From positions 573,824 to 637,823 of the forward strand of contig JACJYO010000004.1 in assembly GCA_020636075.1 (NCBI GenBank): 64,000 bases of DNA, in the 5' to 3' direction. Under the pieces are notes generated by a model. It was not told the origin of the DNA and did no database searches. It saw only the letters and a list, made by a program, of their open reading frames with translations. Below, in pieces: positions 54,473 to 63,586 of the stretch. The stretch's first letter is position 1. The number at the start of each line of letters is the position of its first letter. This DNA comes from Lewinellaceae bacterium. GTDB lineage: Bacteria > Bacteroidota > Bacteroidia > Chitinophagales > Saprospiraceae. A program made the translations under genes and the position numbers.

Positions 54473-56011
54473 ATGTCGACCAATCCAAATGATTACCTCT
54501 ATGATCGCATGGGCCCCTGGCCCCAACCCAATCAGGCGCTTGATCTGTGGCCCTCCGTGGTGCATTTGCCAAAACAAGAACGCCGCCGTTTTTTTTGGAA
54601 TATTGAACTGCGGTACCTGCGGCAGGCCATTTTTTACACACCGGTTGCACTTTGGTATGCCTGGCGCAATCCCGGTTTATCGCCGCTGAGCGATGCTGAA
54701 TTGGCCGACTGCATGTGTGTGCGCAGTTTTTCCAAATTCATGTACCTGGCCAGCAAATCCGATATCGAGAAGTTTCTGCCTGGCTTCGATATGAACCGAT
54801 ACAATCCCGATAAGGATTATTACATCACCGACTTGTACCTCATGCGGCATATCCCCTCGCAGGATGGCCAGTATATCGCCACGACGGTGTCGCTCTTTGA
54901 ACAGCAAGACGACAACATGCAGCGTTTCAAACCCATGGGGATTTATGTTGAATCGGTACCGGAAAAAGGTCAGGAAGCCACCAAGGCGATGATCTATCCG
55001 GAAGATGGCAATGCCTGGGAATTGGCTAAATATTATGCTTTAATGGGCTGTGCGTACCGGATTGTATTTTCTATCCACTCTACGCTCCATTTTCCGATGG
55101 ATGCTTTGAATGCCATTACCAAATCCATTTTGCCCGAAAAAAATCTGGTGTTGCAATTGTTGCTGCCGCACCTGGAGTTTTCGCTCGAACTCGATCTGAC
55201 CGTGCAAACCTCCAAAAGTTCGCCGATTAAAAATCACCAGGAATATCCCTACACCGGTGTGACCGGCACCGCCGATGAGATTGCGGGTTTATTTGAAGAT
55301 GCGCACCGGGGTATACCCACGCGGTTAAAAGCCTATCCGCCATTTCACTTTAGCATGGAGCCCGTTTCTGAATCTAAAAGTGAATACTACTTCTTCCAGA
55401 GAGAATATTACGATACCATCTACAAATTTGTGGATAAGGTAATGGATCACCTGACGCCGGAAGACAAAAAATACCTGGGCCCCTGGGCTGGTTATATCGC
55501 GCCGTTTATCAACAAACATATCGAAGTGGAAGGCAAAGACGTCTATGGCATGCTTTCTGACGAATTGAGTCACTTCCCAACGGCACTGGAACTCACAAGC
55601 GATTATAACGACGACGGGGATTTACTCCGGAAGTTACTTACCATGATTATTTGGGATCTGACGATCGGTCATGCCGGCGACCATTATGATTTTGGCATGA
55701 TGCATATGGCCCGGATGCCCATGCGCATGCGCATACCGCCCCCGGCCAGCCGCAATATCCCCGATTTTGACCGGAAGAAACTCCGCACATTTATGGATAC
55801 CTTCAGGCACCGGTTGGAGTGGAAAATGTTTTACATGCCCACCAACGTGAGTCTGTTGCATAATGTCGATTACGGGTTCAAAACACCAGAGCTCCAGGAA
55901 CTTAACCGGAAATTCCGGGAAGATCTGGTCGCCACCGAAAAAAGGATAATTGAAAAAGGAATCCGTAACTTCATGCCTTTGAAGAAAATCGCTCGAAGCA
56001 TACAATATTGA
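54473..56011 (+). CDS. Short divergent lipoxygenase-family protein
   Basis: A 512-residue protein with the lipoxygenase catalytic-domain pattern but no N-terminal PLAT domain. Two helix motifs carry the likely iron ligands. The first is HSTLHFPMDALNAITKS (His202, His206) followed by LLLPHLEFSLELD, the equivalent of the LLxPH block. The second is IIWDLTIGHAGDHYDFGMMH (His400, with His404 in place of the usual Asn), then PMRMRIPPP, the equivalent of the LMRRPIP strand. Two departures: the first pair is HxxxH, one residue shorter than the family's HxxxxH, and the chain ends SIQY, not the canonical C-terminal Ile. The family dioxygenates polyunsaturated lipids; activity here needs testing. The cyclase gene starts 4 bp after its stop, so they form one operon. 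The start at 54473 follows a poorly conserved leader. Confidence 0.72.
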   Translation: MSTNPNDYLYDRMGPWPQPNQALDLWPSVVHLPKQERRRFFWNIELRYLRQAIFYTPVALWYAWRNPGLSPLSDAELADCMCVRSFSKFMYLASKSDIEKFLPGFDMNRYNPDKDYYITDLYLMRHIPSQDGQYIATTVSLFEQQDDNMQRFKPMGIYVESVPEKGQEATKAMIYPEDGNAWELAKYYALMGCAYRIVFSIHSTLHFPMDALNAITKSILPEKNLVLQLLLPHLEFSLELDLTVQTSKSSPIKNHQEYPYTGVTGTADEIAGLFEDAHRGIPTRLKAYPPFHFSMEPVSESKSEYYFFQREYYDTIYKFVDKVMDHLTPEDKKYLGPWAGYIAPFINKHIEVEGKDVYGMLSDELSHFPTALELTSDYNDDGDLLRKLLTMIIWDLTIGHAGDHYDFGMMHMARMPMRMRIPPPASRNIPDFDRKKLRTFMDTFRHRLEWKMFYMPTNVSLLHNVDYGFKTPELQELNRKFREDLVATEKRIIEKGIRNFMPLKKIARSIQY

Positions 56012-56015
56012 AGGC

Positions 56016-59000
56016 ATGCAACCTACCCTCAGCCTACCAGGATATCAGATCCTGCATGCGCTGTACCAAACAGCCGAAAGGTTACTGGTAAAAGCGACCG
56101 ACGAGGAACGCGGGCAAACGGTATTGCTCAAAATCCTTCGGCCGCGCCGAAACCCGCACGTGGAATTTGCACGGCTCAAGCGGGAAGCTAATCTGGTTGA
56201 ACAGTTCAAACTCGACTCCGTACCGAAGCCGTTGGCCACCTTCGAATCCAATGGCATGCCGGTTTTGGTTATGGAAGATTTTGGCAGCTGCACTTTGCAG
56301 GAGTTTGCCGCCAACTTCCCTTTGCCACTGGCCGATTTTCTGAACGTCGCGCAATTTGTGACGCACGCTGTTTCCCAACTGCACCAAAACGGCATCACCC
56401 ACACGCGCCTGCACCCCGGAAACATCCTTTTCGACCCCGAAAATCAGACGGTGAAAATCCTCGACCTTGAAACGGCGTCCCTGCTGAGCGACGAAGCCGC
56501 CGGTTTTATCAATTTGTACGACGTTGAAAAGGAAATCGCCTACATGGCGCCCGAGCAAAGCGGCCGTATGAACCGGCGCGTCGACCTGCGCTCCAACCTC
56601 TATTCGCTGGGCTGTATTTTTTATGAAATGCTCACCGGGAAGCCGGTGTTCAGCGCCGACAACATTGTCGAACTGGTGTATGCACACATTGCAAAATCAC
56701 CCACCCCACCCTCGCGCCGAAACCCGGGTTTGCCGTTGGTGCTCGACGACATTATCCTGAAACTGCTCAATAAAAACGCCGAAGAGCGCTACCAGGGCGC
56801 CAAAGGTCTGCTCCATGACCTGGAGGAGTGCCAAAAACAACTGGGGGCCAAAGGCCAGATCAAGCATTTTGCGGTCGCTCAACAGGATGTCACAGAAAAA
56901 CTGTCGTTTCCGCAAAAACTATACGGCCGCGACCGGGAAGTGCAGCTTCTGCTCGATACCTTCGATCAGGTCAGCCGTGGCACTTTCGCCATGCTGCTCG
57001 TCGGCGGGTATTCCGGTATTGGAAAAACAGCGCTGGTGCATGAAGTGCACAAACCAATCGTTGCCCGCAACGGCTATTTTGTGCGTGGCAAATACGACCA
57101 ACTTAAAAAAAATATCCCCTACAGTGCCCTGATCGACGCCATGCGCCAGTTGATCCAGCAAATTCTGTCGGAACCCGAAGAATTGGCCGGGCGTATTTCC
57201 GAGCGCCTGCTCGAACAGCTCGACGGGCATGGGCAGCTGATGATCGAGGTGGTGCCGGAGTTAGAACTGCTGATCGGTGCGCAACCCGAGGTGTCCGAAC
57301 TGCCGGTAGCCGAGGCGCAAAACCGCTTCCGCGATTTTTTGTGCCGCTTCGTCAGCAGTTTCGCTTCCGCCGAGCATCCGCTCACCATTTTTATCGATGA
57401 CCTGCAATGGGCCGACCTGTCGACGATACAGTTCATGAGCCGCCTGGCCCAGGACGACCATAACAGCCATATTTTTTTCATAGGCGCTTATCGCAACAAC
57501 GAAGTCTCGGCAGTACATCCGTTGATGATGGCTATTGTCGAACTCAAAGAGCAGGGCCATCCGTTGCACCTGCTGACTATTTCACCGCTTCAACGCGAAA
57601 GTGTGAATGCGCTGCTGGCCGATACACTGAAGTGCAATCCGGAATCGACATTCGATCTGGCTGACGTGGTAAGCAAACAAACCGGCGCCAACCCCTTTTT
57701 CATCCGGGTATTTATCAACCGTTTGGTGGAGGACGGGCTGATCTGGCTGGACCAGCATTCGTTCACCTGGCAGTGGAATACGCAAAAAATCCTGCAGGCG
57801 GGCATCACCGAAAACGTAGTGGAATTGCTTATGCAACGGTTGGAGCGTTTGCCCGAGGTGTCGCAAGACCTGTTGAAGGTGGCAGCCTGCATTGGCAACC
57901 GCTTTGATCTTGTCACCCTGAAAGAGGTTTCCGGGATTTTGCCCCATAAAATTGCCTACCGGCTCTGGGAACCACTCTCCCAGCGGTTCATCGTGCCGCT
58001 CGATGAGTCTTACAAAACTGCCGAGACGCTTGAAAACCCCGAGGAGTTTATCAACGTCGGCTACCAATTCGCACACGACCGCATTCAACAGGCGACCTAC
58101 AACCTGCTGAGCGAATCCGAACGACTGCAAATGCATCAGCTGATCGCTCAAAAACTACACAGTGCCCTGGATGAAAAAGAACTGGAAGAGCGCATTTTCA
58201 GTATTGTCAACCATTACAACACCGCCCTGCCGCTGGTAACTCAGGCCAAGGAGCGCAAACTGATCTGCGCGCTCAATTTGCGGGCCGCTGAAAAAGCGAA
58301 GGAAGCTGCATCCTTTTCGGTAGCGCTCAGTTTTTTCCGTACGGCAATTGAATTATTTGAAAAGGATACCTGGGAAAAACAGCACCACAAAACAGCCAAG
58401 GCCTACCTGGATCTGGCCGAATGCGAATACATCTGCGGCGAATACGAGTCCTCGGACCAACTCTATTCCCTGATTTTGGAAAAAACATCGGTGCCGGAGT
58501 ACATCGCGCAAGTCTACGACATTCGCCTGCGCCAATACGCCCAGCAAGGCCGCAACAAGGAAACCCTCCAGCTCGGGGCTGATATTCTTAAAAGATACGG
58601 GGTGTCGTTCATTGCCGAGCCCTCGCTGGTGCAGGTTTTCCCCCAACTGTTAGCCGCAAAAATGATGTTGCGCGGAAAGGATGTTTCCAGTTTTGCCGAG
58701 CTGCCCACGGTGTCGGTCAAGGAAAAGGCTTTCGCCATTCAAACCCTGATGAACATTTCGGCCACAGCCTACGTCTACAACAGCAACACCATGCTGCTGC
58801 TGGTCATCCGGATGCTCCAGCTGTCGGTCAAATACGGTAACTCCGCCGAATCGGCTTTTGGCTACGGCTTGTTTGGCTTCGTGGAAGGCGCCGCGCTGGG
58901 CAACGTGGAGCAGTGCCGGAAGTTTGCGGAGTTGTCGTTGAAAGTCAGTGAAAAATTCGACGATCCGATCATCCGCGCCAAGGTGAAATTTTTGAAGGCT

Positions 59001-61154
59001 TTCTCCACCCAGCACTGGTTTGAACCCATTCCGGAAGCCATTCCGTTGCTCAAGGATGCATTCAAAATGCTCGATCACTCGGGGAGTTACACCTTCGCAT
59101 CCTACAGTTTGCAGACGATCACGGCCAAACGCCTGTATTTGGGCGAAGGCCTTGGAAAAATTTATGAGGAAATGGTGGAATACTCCCTGTACACCGACCG
59201 GGTCAAGGAGTTTTACAGCCAAAACCTGCTGCTTATTCTCCGGCGCTATGTGTCAGGTCTCACGGGGATTTACTACGAACATTACAAAGAAGCCGACGCC
59301 GTGTTGGAGGAGGAGTCCTACATCCAGTCGCTGCGTGAACGGCGCCTGCTGATGGCCGTGGCCTGGCACTATGTGTACAACCAGATGTTGTACTACCAGC
59401 TGGGCGACCTGGAGAAGGCTGAGGCGTACGCTGCCCAGGCGGTAATTGTCGACGAGGTGGCGCCTACCACCATGGCCCAGATCGAACATCATTTTTACAA
59501 TGTACTGCTGGAGACGGCGCGTTACCCGGAAATGCAACTTGCGCAGCGTATCCTGAGCAGCCGCCGCGCCGGCAAGCATTTGGCCAAACTAAAAAAGTGG
59601 ATGGCCGGTTGCGCCGTCAATTTCAGGGCGCGATACTATCTCGCGCTGGCTGCCTGGGAATCAGCCTCCAAAGAAGCCACACAAAATCAGGCATTCGAAC
59701 AGGCCCTTCAATTTGCCCGGGAAGACGACAACCTGCAACTTCAGGGGCTGGGACTCGAACTTTGGGGCAAGAGTCTGTTCCGCGACGGGGCTGTCGGCGA
59801 AGCCGCCGAAAAAATTGTCGCCGCCACGGATGTGTACGCCCACTGGGGCGCTGCAACCAAGGTGAAACAGCTCACCAAGGCCTACCGCCCCTACCTCGAA
59901 ACCGGTTCCGCCACCACCGCTTTGGAAGCCGGCAAGGGCTCGCTGGGCGACCTGCTCGACGTCGAAACAGTTTTGCGCGCTTCGCAGGCCATTTCCGGAG
60001 AGATCGTTTTGGAAAATTTGCTGGGCAACCTGCTGTCCATTCTGATGGAAAATGTGGGCGCCCAACGCGGTTTTCTCATCCTGAACCGCGACAACAAACT
60101 CCTGATTGAAGCCGAACACACTATGGGCAGCGACAAGCCGCTCGTCTTGCAATCGGAGCCTGTGGCCGATTCCGACAAGCTGTCGGCGGCTGTCGTGCAA
60201 TACGTTTGGCGCACCGGCGAAAATGTGCTGCTCGACGATGCCCAACACCCCAATGCCTTCAGCGCCGACACTTACCTGGTGCTCCAGCAGGTGCGCTCCC
60301 TGTTGTGCGTGCCGGTGAAAAACCAGGGCAAGATCACAGCGATCGTTTACCTGGAAAACAATCTGGCCACCAACGCCTTCACCGACAACCGGCTCACCAT
60401 GGCGACCATGCTCACCTCCCAGGCGGCTATTTCGATCGATAATGCCATGTTGTACAACAACCTGGAGCGTATGGTTGAAGAACGCACCCGCGAACTGGCC
60501 AGTGAGAAGAAAAAAACCGACGAACTCCTGCTCAACATCCTGCCTGCCGAAATTGCCGAAGAGCTCAAGGAAAAAGGCCAGGCGGCAGCCAAACTCTACG
60601 AGGAAGCCACCATCCTGTTCTGCGATTTCCGCAATTTCACCCAACTGGCCGAAAACACGCAGCCGGCTGAACTGGTTAAGGTGATTGATCTGTACTTCAG
60701 CCAGTTTGACGAGATCATGCAAACCTTTGGCATTGAAAAGATCAAAACCGTGGGTGATGCCTACATCGCCGCCGGCGGCTTGCCCGACCCCGAAAAAGGT
60801 CGGCCTACTACCGTGGTAGAGGCTGCCTTTGAAATGGTTGCCCTGGCCGAGCGCATCCGGAAGGAACACGAACCCAAGGGGCTGCCCTTTTTTGAACTCC
60901 GCATCGGCATACACACCGGGCCGGTGGTTGCGGGGGTTGTGGGTTTGCGCAAGTTTGCCTACGATATCTGGGGTGATACCGTCAACACCGCCGCCCGCAT
61001 GGAAGAAAACAGCGAGCCAGGCAAAATCAACATTTCCGGCGCTACCTACAGCTTTATCCGCGACCGGTTCCGGTGTACGCACCGGGGCAAGATCGCCGCC
61101 AAGCACAAGGGGGAGATTGATATGTATTTTGTGGAAGGGGCAGTCGGTAAGTAA
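56016..61154 (+). CDS. Multidomain signalling protein: pseudokinase, AAA ATPase, GAF, class III adenylate cyclase
   Basis: A 1712-residue cytoplasmic protein. Residues about 8-270 are a Ser/Thr-kinase-like domain with Lys39 kept but HRD replaced by His129-Thr-Arg131 and DFG by Asp150-Leu-Glu152, so it is probably a pseudokinase. A STAND/AAA-type ATPase (about 290-560) has Walker A GGYSGIGKT (330-338) and Walker B FIDDLQWAD (Asp461/462). A long helical TPR-like region follows, then a GAF domain (about 1328-1480), a coiled coil (LERMVEERTRELASEKKKTD), and a class III cyclase (about 1525-1708). The cyclase has metal Asp1537 and Asp1581, base-selecting Lys1577 and Asp1650 (adenine type), and NTAARME. 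The cyclase looks complete, so cAMP output is predicted. The layout, apart from the cyclase output, is known from bacterial multisensor kinases. It follows the lipoxygenase-like gene by 4 bp. Confidence 0.9.
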   Translation: MQPTLSLPGYQILHALYQTAERLLVKATDEERGQTVLLKILRPRRNPHVEFARLKREANLVEQFKLDSVPKPLATFESNGMPVLVMEDFGSCTLQEFAANFPLPLADFLNVAQFVTHAVSQLHQNGITHTRLHPGNILFDPENQTVKILDLETASLLSDEAAGFINLYDVEKEIAYMAPEQSGRMNRRVDLRSNLYSLGCIFYEMLTGKPVFSADNIVELVYAHIAKSPTPPSRRNPGLPLVLDDIILKLLNKNAEERYQGAKGLLHDLEECQKQLGAKGQIKHFAVAQQDVTEKLSFPQKLYGRDREVQLLLDTFDQVSRGTFAMLLVGGYSGIGKTALVHEVHKPIVARNGYFVRGKYDQLKKNIPYSALIDAMRQLIQQILSEPEELAGRISERLLEQLDGHGQLMIEVVPELELLIGAQPEVSELPVAEAQNRFRDFLCRFVSSFASAEHPLTIFIDDLQWADLSTIQFMSRLAQDDHNSHIFFIGAYRNNEVSAVHPLMMAIVELKEQGHPLHLLTISPLQRESVNALLADTLKCNPESTFDLADVVSKQTGANPFFIRVFINRLVEDGLIWLDQHSFTWQWNTQKILQAGITENVVELLMQRLERLPEVSQDLLKVAACIGNRFDLVTLKEVSGILPHKIAYRLWEPLSQRFIVPLDESYKTAETLENPEEFINVGYQFAHDRIQQATYNLLSESERLQMHQLIAQKLHSALDEKELEERIFSIVNHYNTALPLVTQAKERKLICALNLRAAEKAKEAASFSVALSFFRTAIELFEKDTWEKQHHKTAKAYLDLAECEYICGEYESSDQLYSLILEKTSVPEYIAQVYDIRLRQYAQQGRNKETLQLGADILKRYGVSFIAEPSLVQVFPQLLAAKMMLRGKDVSSFAELPTVSVKEKAFAIQTLMNISATAYVYNSNTMLLLVIRMLQLSVKYGNSAESAFGYGLFGFVEGAALGNVEQCRKFAELSLKVSEKFDDPIIRAKVKFLKAFSTQHWFEPIPEAIPLLKDAFKMLDHSGSYTFASYSLQTITAKRLYLGEGLGKIYEEMVEYSLYTDRVKEFYSQNLLLILRRYVSGLTGIYYEHYKEADAVLEEESYIQSLRERRLLMAVAWHYVYNQMLYYQLGDLEKAEAYAAQAVIVDEVAPTTMAQIEHHFYNVLLETARYPEMQLAQRILSSRRAGKHLAKLKKWMAGCAVNFRARYYLALAAWESASKEATQNQAFEQALQFAREDDNLQLQGLGLELWGKSLFRDGAVGEAAEKIVAATDVYAHWGAATKVKQLTKAYRPYLETGSATTALEAGKGSLGDLLDVETVLRASQAISGEIVLENLLGNLLSILMENVGAQRGFLILNRDNKLLIEAEHTMGSDKPLVLQSEPVADSDKLSAAVVQYVWRTGENVLLDDAQHPNAFSADTYLVLQQVRSLLCVPVKNQGKITAIVYLENNLATNAFTDNRLTMATMLTSQAAISIDNAMLYNNLERMVEERTRELASEKKKTDELLLNILPAEIAEELKEKGQAAAKLYEEATILFCDFRNFTQLAENTQPAELVKVIDLYFSQFDEIMQTFGIEKIKTVGDAYIAAGGLPDPEKGRPTTVVEAAFEMVALAERIRKEHEPKGLPFFELRIGIHTGPVVAGVVGLRKFAYDIWGDTVNTAARMEENSEPGKINISGATYSFIRDRFRCTHRGKIAAKHKGEIDMYFVEGAVGK

Positions 61155-61255
61155 ACCCGCTATCACCGTTGTTTTTCGCAGGAGATTTGGTTTGCCCCGG
61201 AAATTTCACCCCAATCAGCCCTCTCCCTCCAAAGCCCATAGGGCTGCCATTTTTG

Positions 61256-61907
61256 GTGCGCCCGGCATGGGCGCAGACTTGGCGGTGTAAGTCCGCTATA
61301 CGCTTGGCAGCGAGGAGTATTAGCCAAAGGCAAGGGTGTCCGTCGCGAGGCGGAATCTGAAGGAAGCCGGTGGCAAAGTCCCGACCTGACGAACAGAAAT
61401 CGCATATAAGGCCATGATGCGTGGGTGAGTTTGCCAAACAAAACGAAACCCGACCGCTGCCCGGAACGCACTGTGGTAAATGCGGCAGGTACATGGGATG
61501 AAGGTCTGCGTTCTTACCCGGGGAGGTCTGCGACAGCCGGAAGCGAGGCGCGCGCGAGTGCCGGAGCATAAGGCGGCAGAAGTCAGCAGAGGCCATAGTA
61601 TCCCGAATGCCTTCGGGAGAAGGGCCGAACGTTAGAGTGGAATCCGAGATGAGCTCATTAGTACCTGAGAAGAGGCAGCCAATTTCGGGAAACCGGAAAC
61701 TCACTACCAAAGAATAGGTCGGAAACTGAAGGTACGGTAGGAGTGCTTAACACAGGACTGCATGACCAAGCAGGAAGCGAGCGGAACAAAAAAAGGGTAA
61801 ATTCGAAATGCCCAAGACCGTTATGCTCTAACGAACCGCCGTGATACGTGACCCGTACGTCCGGTGGTGTGGGGGGACGGAGGGCTAACGCCCTCCTCCT
61901 ACCCGAT
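61256..61907 (+). mobile_element. Group II intron without reverse transcriptase (652 nt)
   Basis: The 5' end GTGCGCCCGGCATGGGCGC is the bacterial group II start. The 3' end has a domain V hairpin (GAACCGCCGTGATACGTGAC from 61832) and a domain VI with bulged A at 61901, seven bases from the end (ACCCGAT). Central domain I text such as GAGGCGGAATCTGAAGGAAG is also typical. The boundaries are fixed by the uninterrupted repeat copy at 24468: the exons join as TTTTTG|TAGAAATTA, matching TTTTAG|TAGAAATTA there. Domain IV lacks the maturase. The small size shows it depends on a helper in trans if still mobile. Confidence 0.9.
61649..61717 (+). pseudogene. 22-codon remnant frame in intron domain IV
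   Basis: An ATG at the point where the intron-encoded protein usually starts opens 22 codons (MSSLVPEKRQPISG...) ended by TAG. Nothing like a reverse transcriptase follows. It may be the vestige of the lost maturase leader. Confidence 0.35.
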
Positions 61908-62108
61908 TAGAAATTAAGGCAAGAAGGATGGTAGCGCCGTAGGTGCGGCATTATAATGGCACGCCTACGGCGTTTGGAAAACTACATGGCAACCACGTTC
62001 TACTACAATGTCAGCCCTACGGGCTTAATTCGAAGGTAATATTGTCAGATTAGCGCATGTTTCGCATATTTCACCCTGATTTTGAAAGTTCTCAGCGGGT
62101 ACCTTTGG

Positions 62109-62312
62109 CTATTGTAATTTGTATTCCTTCCCTCCTTTTTTTGATTTGGCATTGGGTTCTTCTACCTGCTCGGTTTTTTCCAGGTTGTTTGGTTCACGCT
62201 TGCGACCACCAAACGCCAAGGGCACCGGCCCAGCCAGGCCGATACCAATACAGGCCAGGGTTATCAGAAAAACCAGGGCGAGCAGGCGCAGTAATTTATT
62301 TAAGTTTTTCAT
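62109..62312 (-). CDS. Small membrane-anchored hypothetical protein
   Basis: A 67-residue protein. The N-terminus MKNLNKLLRLLALVFLITLA is a membrane segment with Cys near residue 21 (LACIG), then a short charged tail (EKTEQVEEPNAKSKKGGKEY). The length and the hydrophobic-then-charged shape match small conserved Bacteroidota proteins whose function is unknown. It could be a lipoprotein or a single-pass peptide. It is convergent with the intron-bearing repeat. Confidence 0.55.
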   Translation of the reverse strand: MKNLNKLLRLLALVFLITLACIGIGLAGPVPLAFGGRKREPNNLEKTEQVEEPNAKSKKGGKEYKLQ

Positions 62313-62415
62313 GCCGCAACATGGGTAGCGAATGCCCCGTGCAGGGCAATCGTTATTGATCAGAAATGTGCGGGAGATGCCACTGGGTTGGCGCGGGCGA
62401 AAGGATTAATTCGCC

Positions 62416-62805
62416 TCAGGCAGCATGATCGGGATCCGGGCTGAAACTGCGCGGTTCAGCCTTCCGGACACGGTGGAAATTGGAAGGCAATGGTTTAAAA
62501 GCGGCGTGGCGCCTGCATTGGAGTTTGAATTGAATGTCGCATAAAAAACTATGCAGGTTTGCCAGGCGGGAATAATCCGGGTATTCAACAAAAATTTGTT
62601 TTGCCTGGAAAATCAGGGCGAACGCCCGCTTCGCGGAAACATGCCTTGGGGAATTGCTTTTTTTATTGACGACCAGCTCCGTTTGCTCGGCACGGGCTAA
62701 ACGGGGCAGTCCCGGACTTGTCAAGCCGGCAACCGCCAAAAACTGACAAAGCAGGGCTACTGCAAGCAGCCATTTGTTAAAACCTGATTTCGGAGCGTTG
62801 GACAT
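62416..62805 (-). CDS. Hypothetical secreted protein
   Basis: A 129-residue frame with an N-terminal hydrophobic stretch (WLLAVALLCQFLAVAGL) and no recognisable domain. The body is Arg- and Lys-rich with three Cys (SFLCDIQFKLQCRR region). It may be a real small secreted protein or a chance frame in a sparsely coding area. Confidence 0.4.
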   Translation of the reverse strand: MSNAPKSGFNKWLLAVALLCQFLAVAGLTSPGLPRLARAEQTELVVNKKSNSPRHVSAKRAFALIFQAKQIFVEYPDYSRLANLHSFLCDIQFKLQCRRHAAFKPLPSNFHRVRKAEPRSFSPDPDHAA

Positions 62806-62962
62806 TGCCTGCCAAAGGTAAGCCCTAATTGTTTGAAATCTGTTCAGAGGGTTTTCGGTCTCTGTTCCGAACTTGTGTTTTTGTGGCCCTCACTAATGAT
62901 TTAACTCCAGTTGTGACCTGCTTGTGGTTGATATTCTAAATATGTGAGCAGGCTTTTGCGAC

Positions 62963-63050
62963 ATATTTTCCCGCAGATGATTTTCGCAGACACACAACAG
63001 AAAATCTGCGGTGATCTGCGGTTTTTTCTGCGGAAATCTGCGGGAAATTT
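62963..63050. repeat. Intergenic palindrome with TCTGCGG units
   Basis: ATATTTTCCCGCAGATGATT (from 62963) is complementary to the AATCTGCGGGAAAT stretch ending near 63050. Between them are further ATCTGCGG and CTGCGGAAATC direct units. It lies within a 283-bp gap between minus-strand genes. Confidence 0.6.
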
Positions 63051-63088
63051 TACTCCGCCGGGCTTGATTCTAATATGCGTTAAACAGT

Positions 63089-63586
63089 TCAGCGCCGCGA
63101 ATAATAAATCCGCCAAAGCAATTTCCAGGGTTCACCGCCATCGATACTGCTCATCCAATCCCAGGTAAACCGGTCGGCTTCAATATCGTGGAAAACCATT
63201 TTTTGCAAAAGTTCTTTGCCGTTTGGGGTGGAAGCTTTGCGGCTAAAAACAAAGGTGTCGCCGTCTTTTCCGCCGGTAAAATCCAGATAGCCTCCCTGGT
63301 TATCCACCCAGGTTTGTTTCCAGCTTTGCGCGCGGGTGTCGTACACCGACCAACTGCGCCCGACAAAGCCGGCAAAGGCGCCGTTTTGGGCTTCAAAATT
63401 TTCGCAGATCACCTTGTGGTCCAGTTCACGGACGATGTGGTTGGTGCCGGTCGCTTCAGTGCTGTCGGTGTCTTGCCAGCGAAGGTTCCAGTCGCCAAGC
63501 CAAAAGTCGAGATCGGAAGCGGCATCCTGCGTAAATGCAGTTGCAGCAATCAAGGGCAGGCAGAGTAACAGATAAATCCTTTTCAT
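63089..63586 (-). CDS. Secreted DUF1579-like protein
   Basis: A 165-residue protein with a signal peptide (MKRIYLLLCLPLIAATAFTQ). The mature part has DLDFWLGDWNLRWQDTDSTE and later HKVICENFEA and GRSWSVYDTRAQSWKQTWVD, the pattern of the DUF1579/lipocalin-like group of small secreted proteins that begin FWLGDW. Function unknown. It has a GAACTTTG near-match to the -7 box upstream on the minus strand. Confidence 0.75.
   Translation of the reverse strand: MKRIYLLLCLPLIAATAFTQDAASDLDFWLGDWNLRWQDTDSTEATGTNHIVRELDHKVICENFEAQNGAFAGFVGRSWSVYDTRAQSWKQTWVDNQGGYLDFTGGKDGDTFVFSRKASTPNGKELLQKMVFHDIEADRFTWDWMSSIDGGEPWKLLWRIYYSRR

Larger units (their letters stand above)
61233..62025. repeat. Long intergenic palindrome, family e (copy split by the intron)
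   Basis: The left arm AGCCCATAGGGCTGCCATT (61233-61251) pairs with AATGTCAGCCCTACGGGCT (62007-62025). The inner hairpin GCCGTAGGTG...GCCTACGGC (about 61936-61973) is kept. With the intron 61256-61907 removed, the remainder is close to the uninterrupted copy at 24468-24609 over its full length. Confidence 0.8.

Noticed and set aside
59661..61166. 501-codon minus-strand frame
   Set aside because: Antisense to the cyclase end of the signalling protein; no domain.
61256..61907. First considered as a retron or large non-coding RNA
   Set aside because: The 5' GTGCGCCC start, domain V/VI end and exact interruption of a repeat identify a group II intron.
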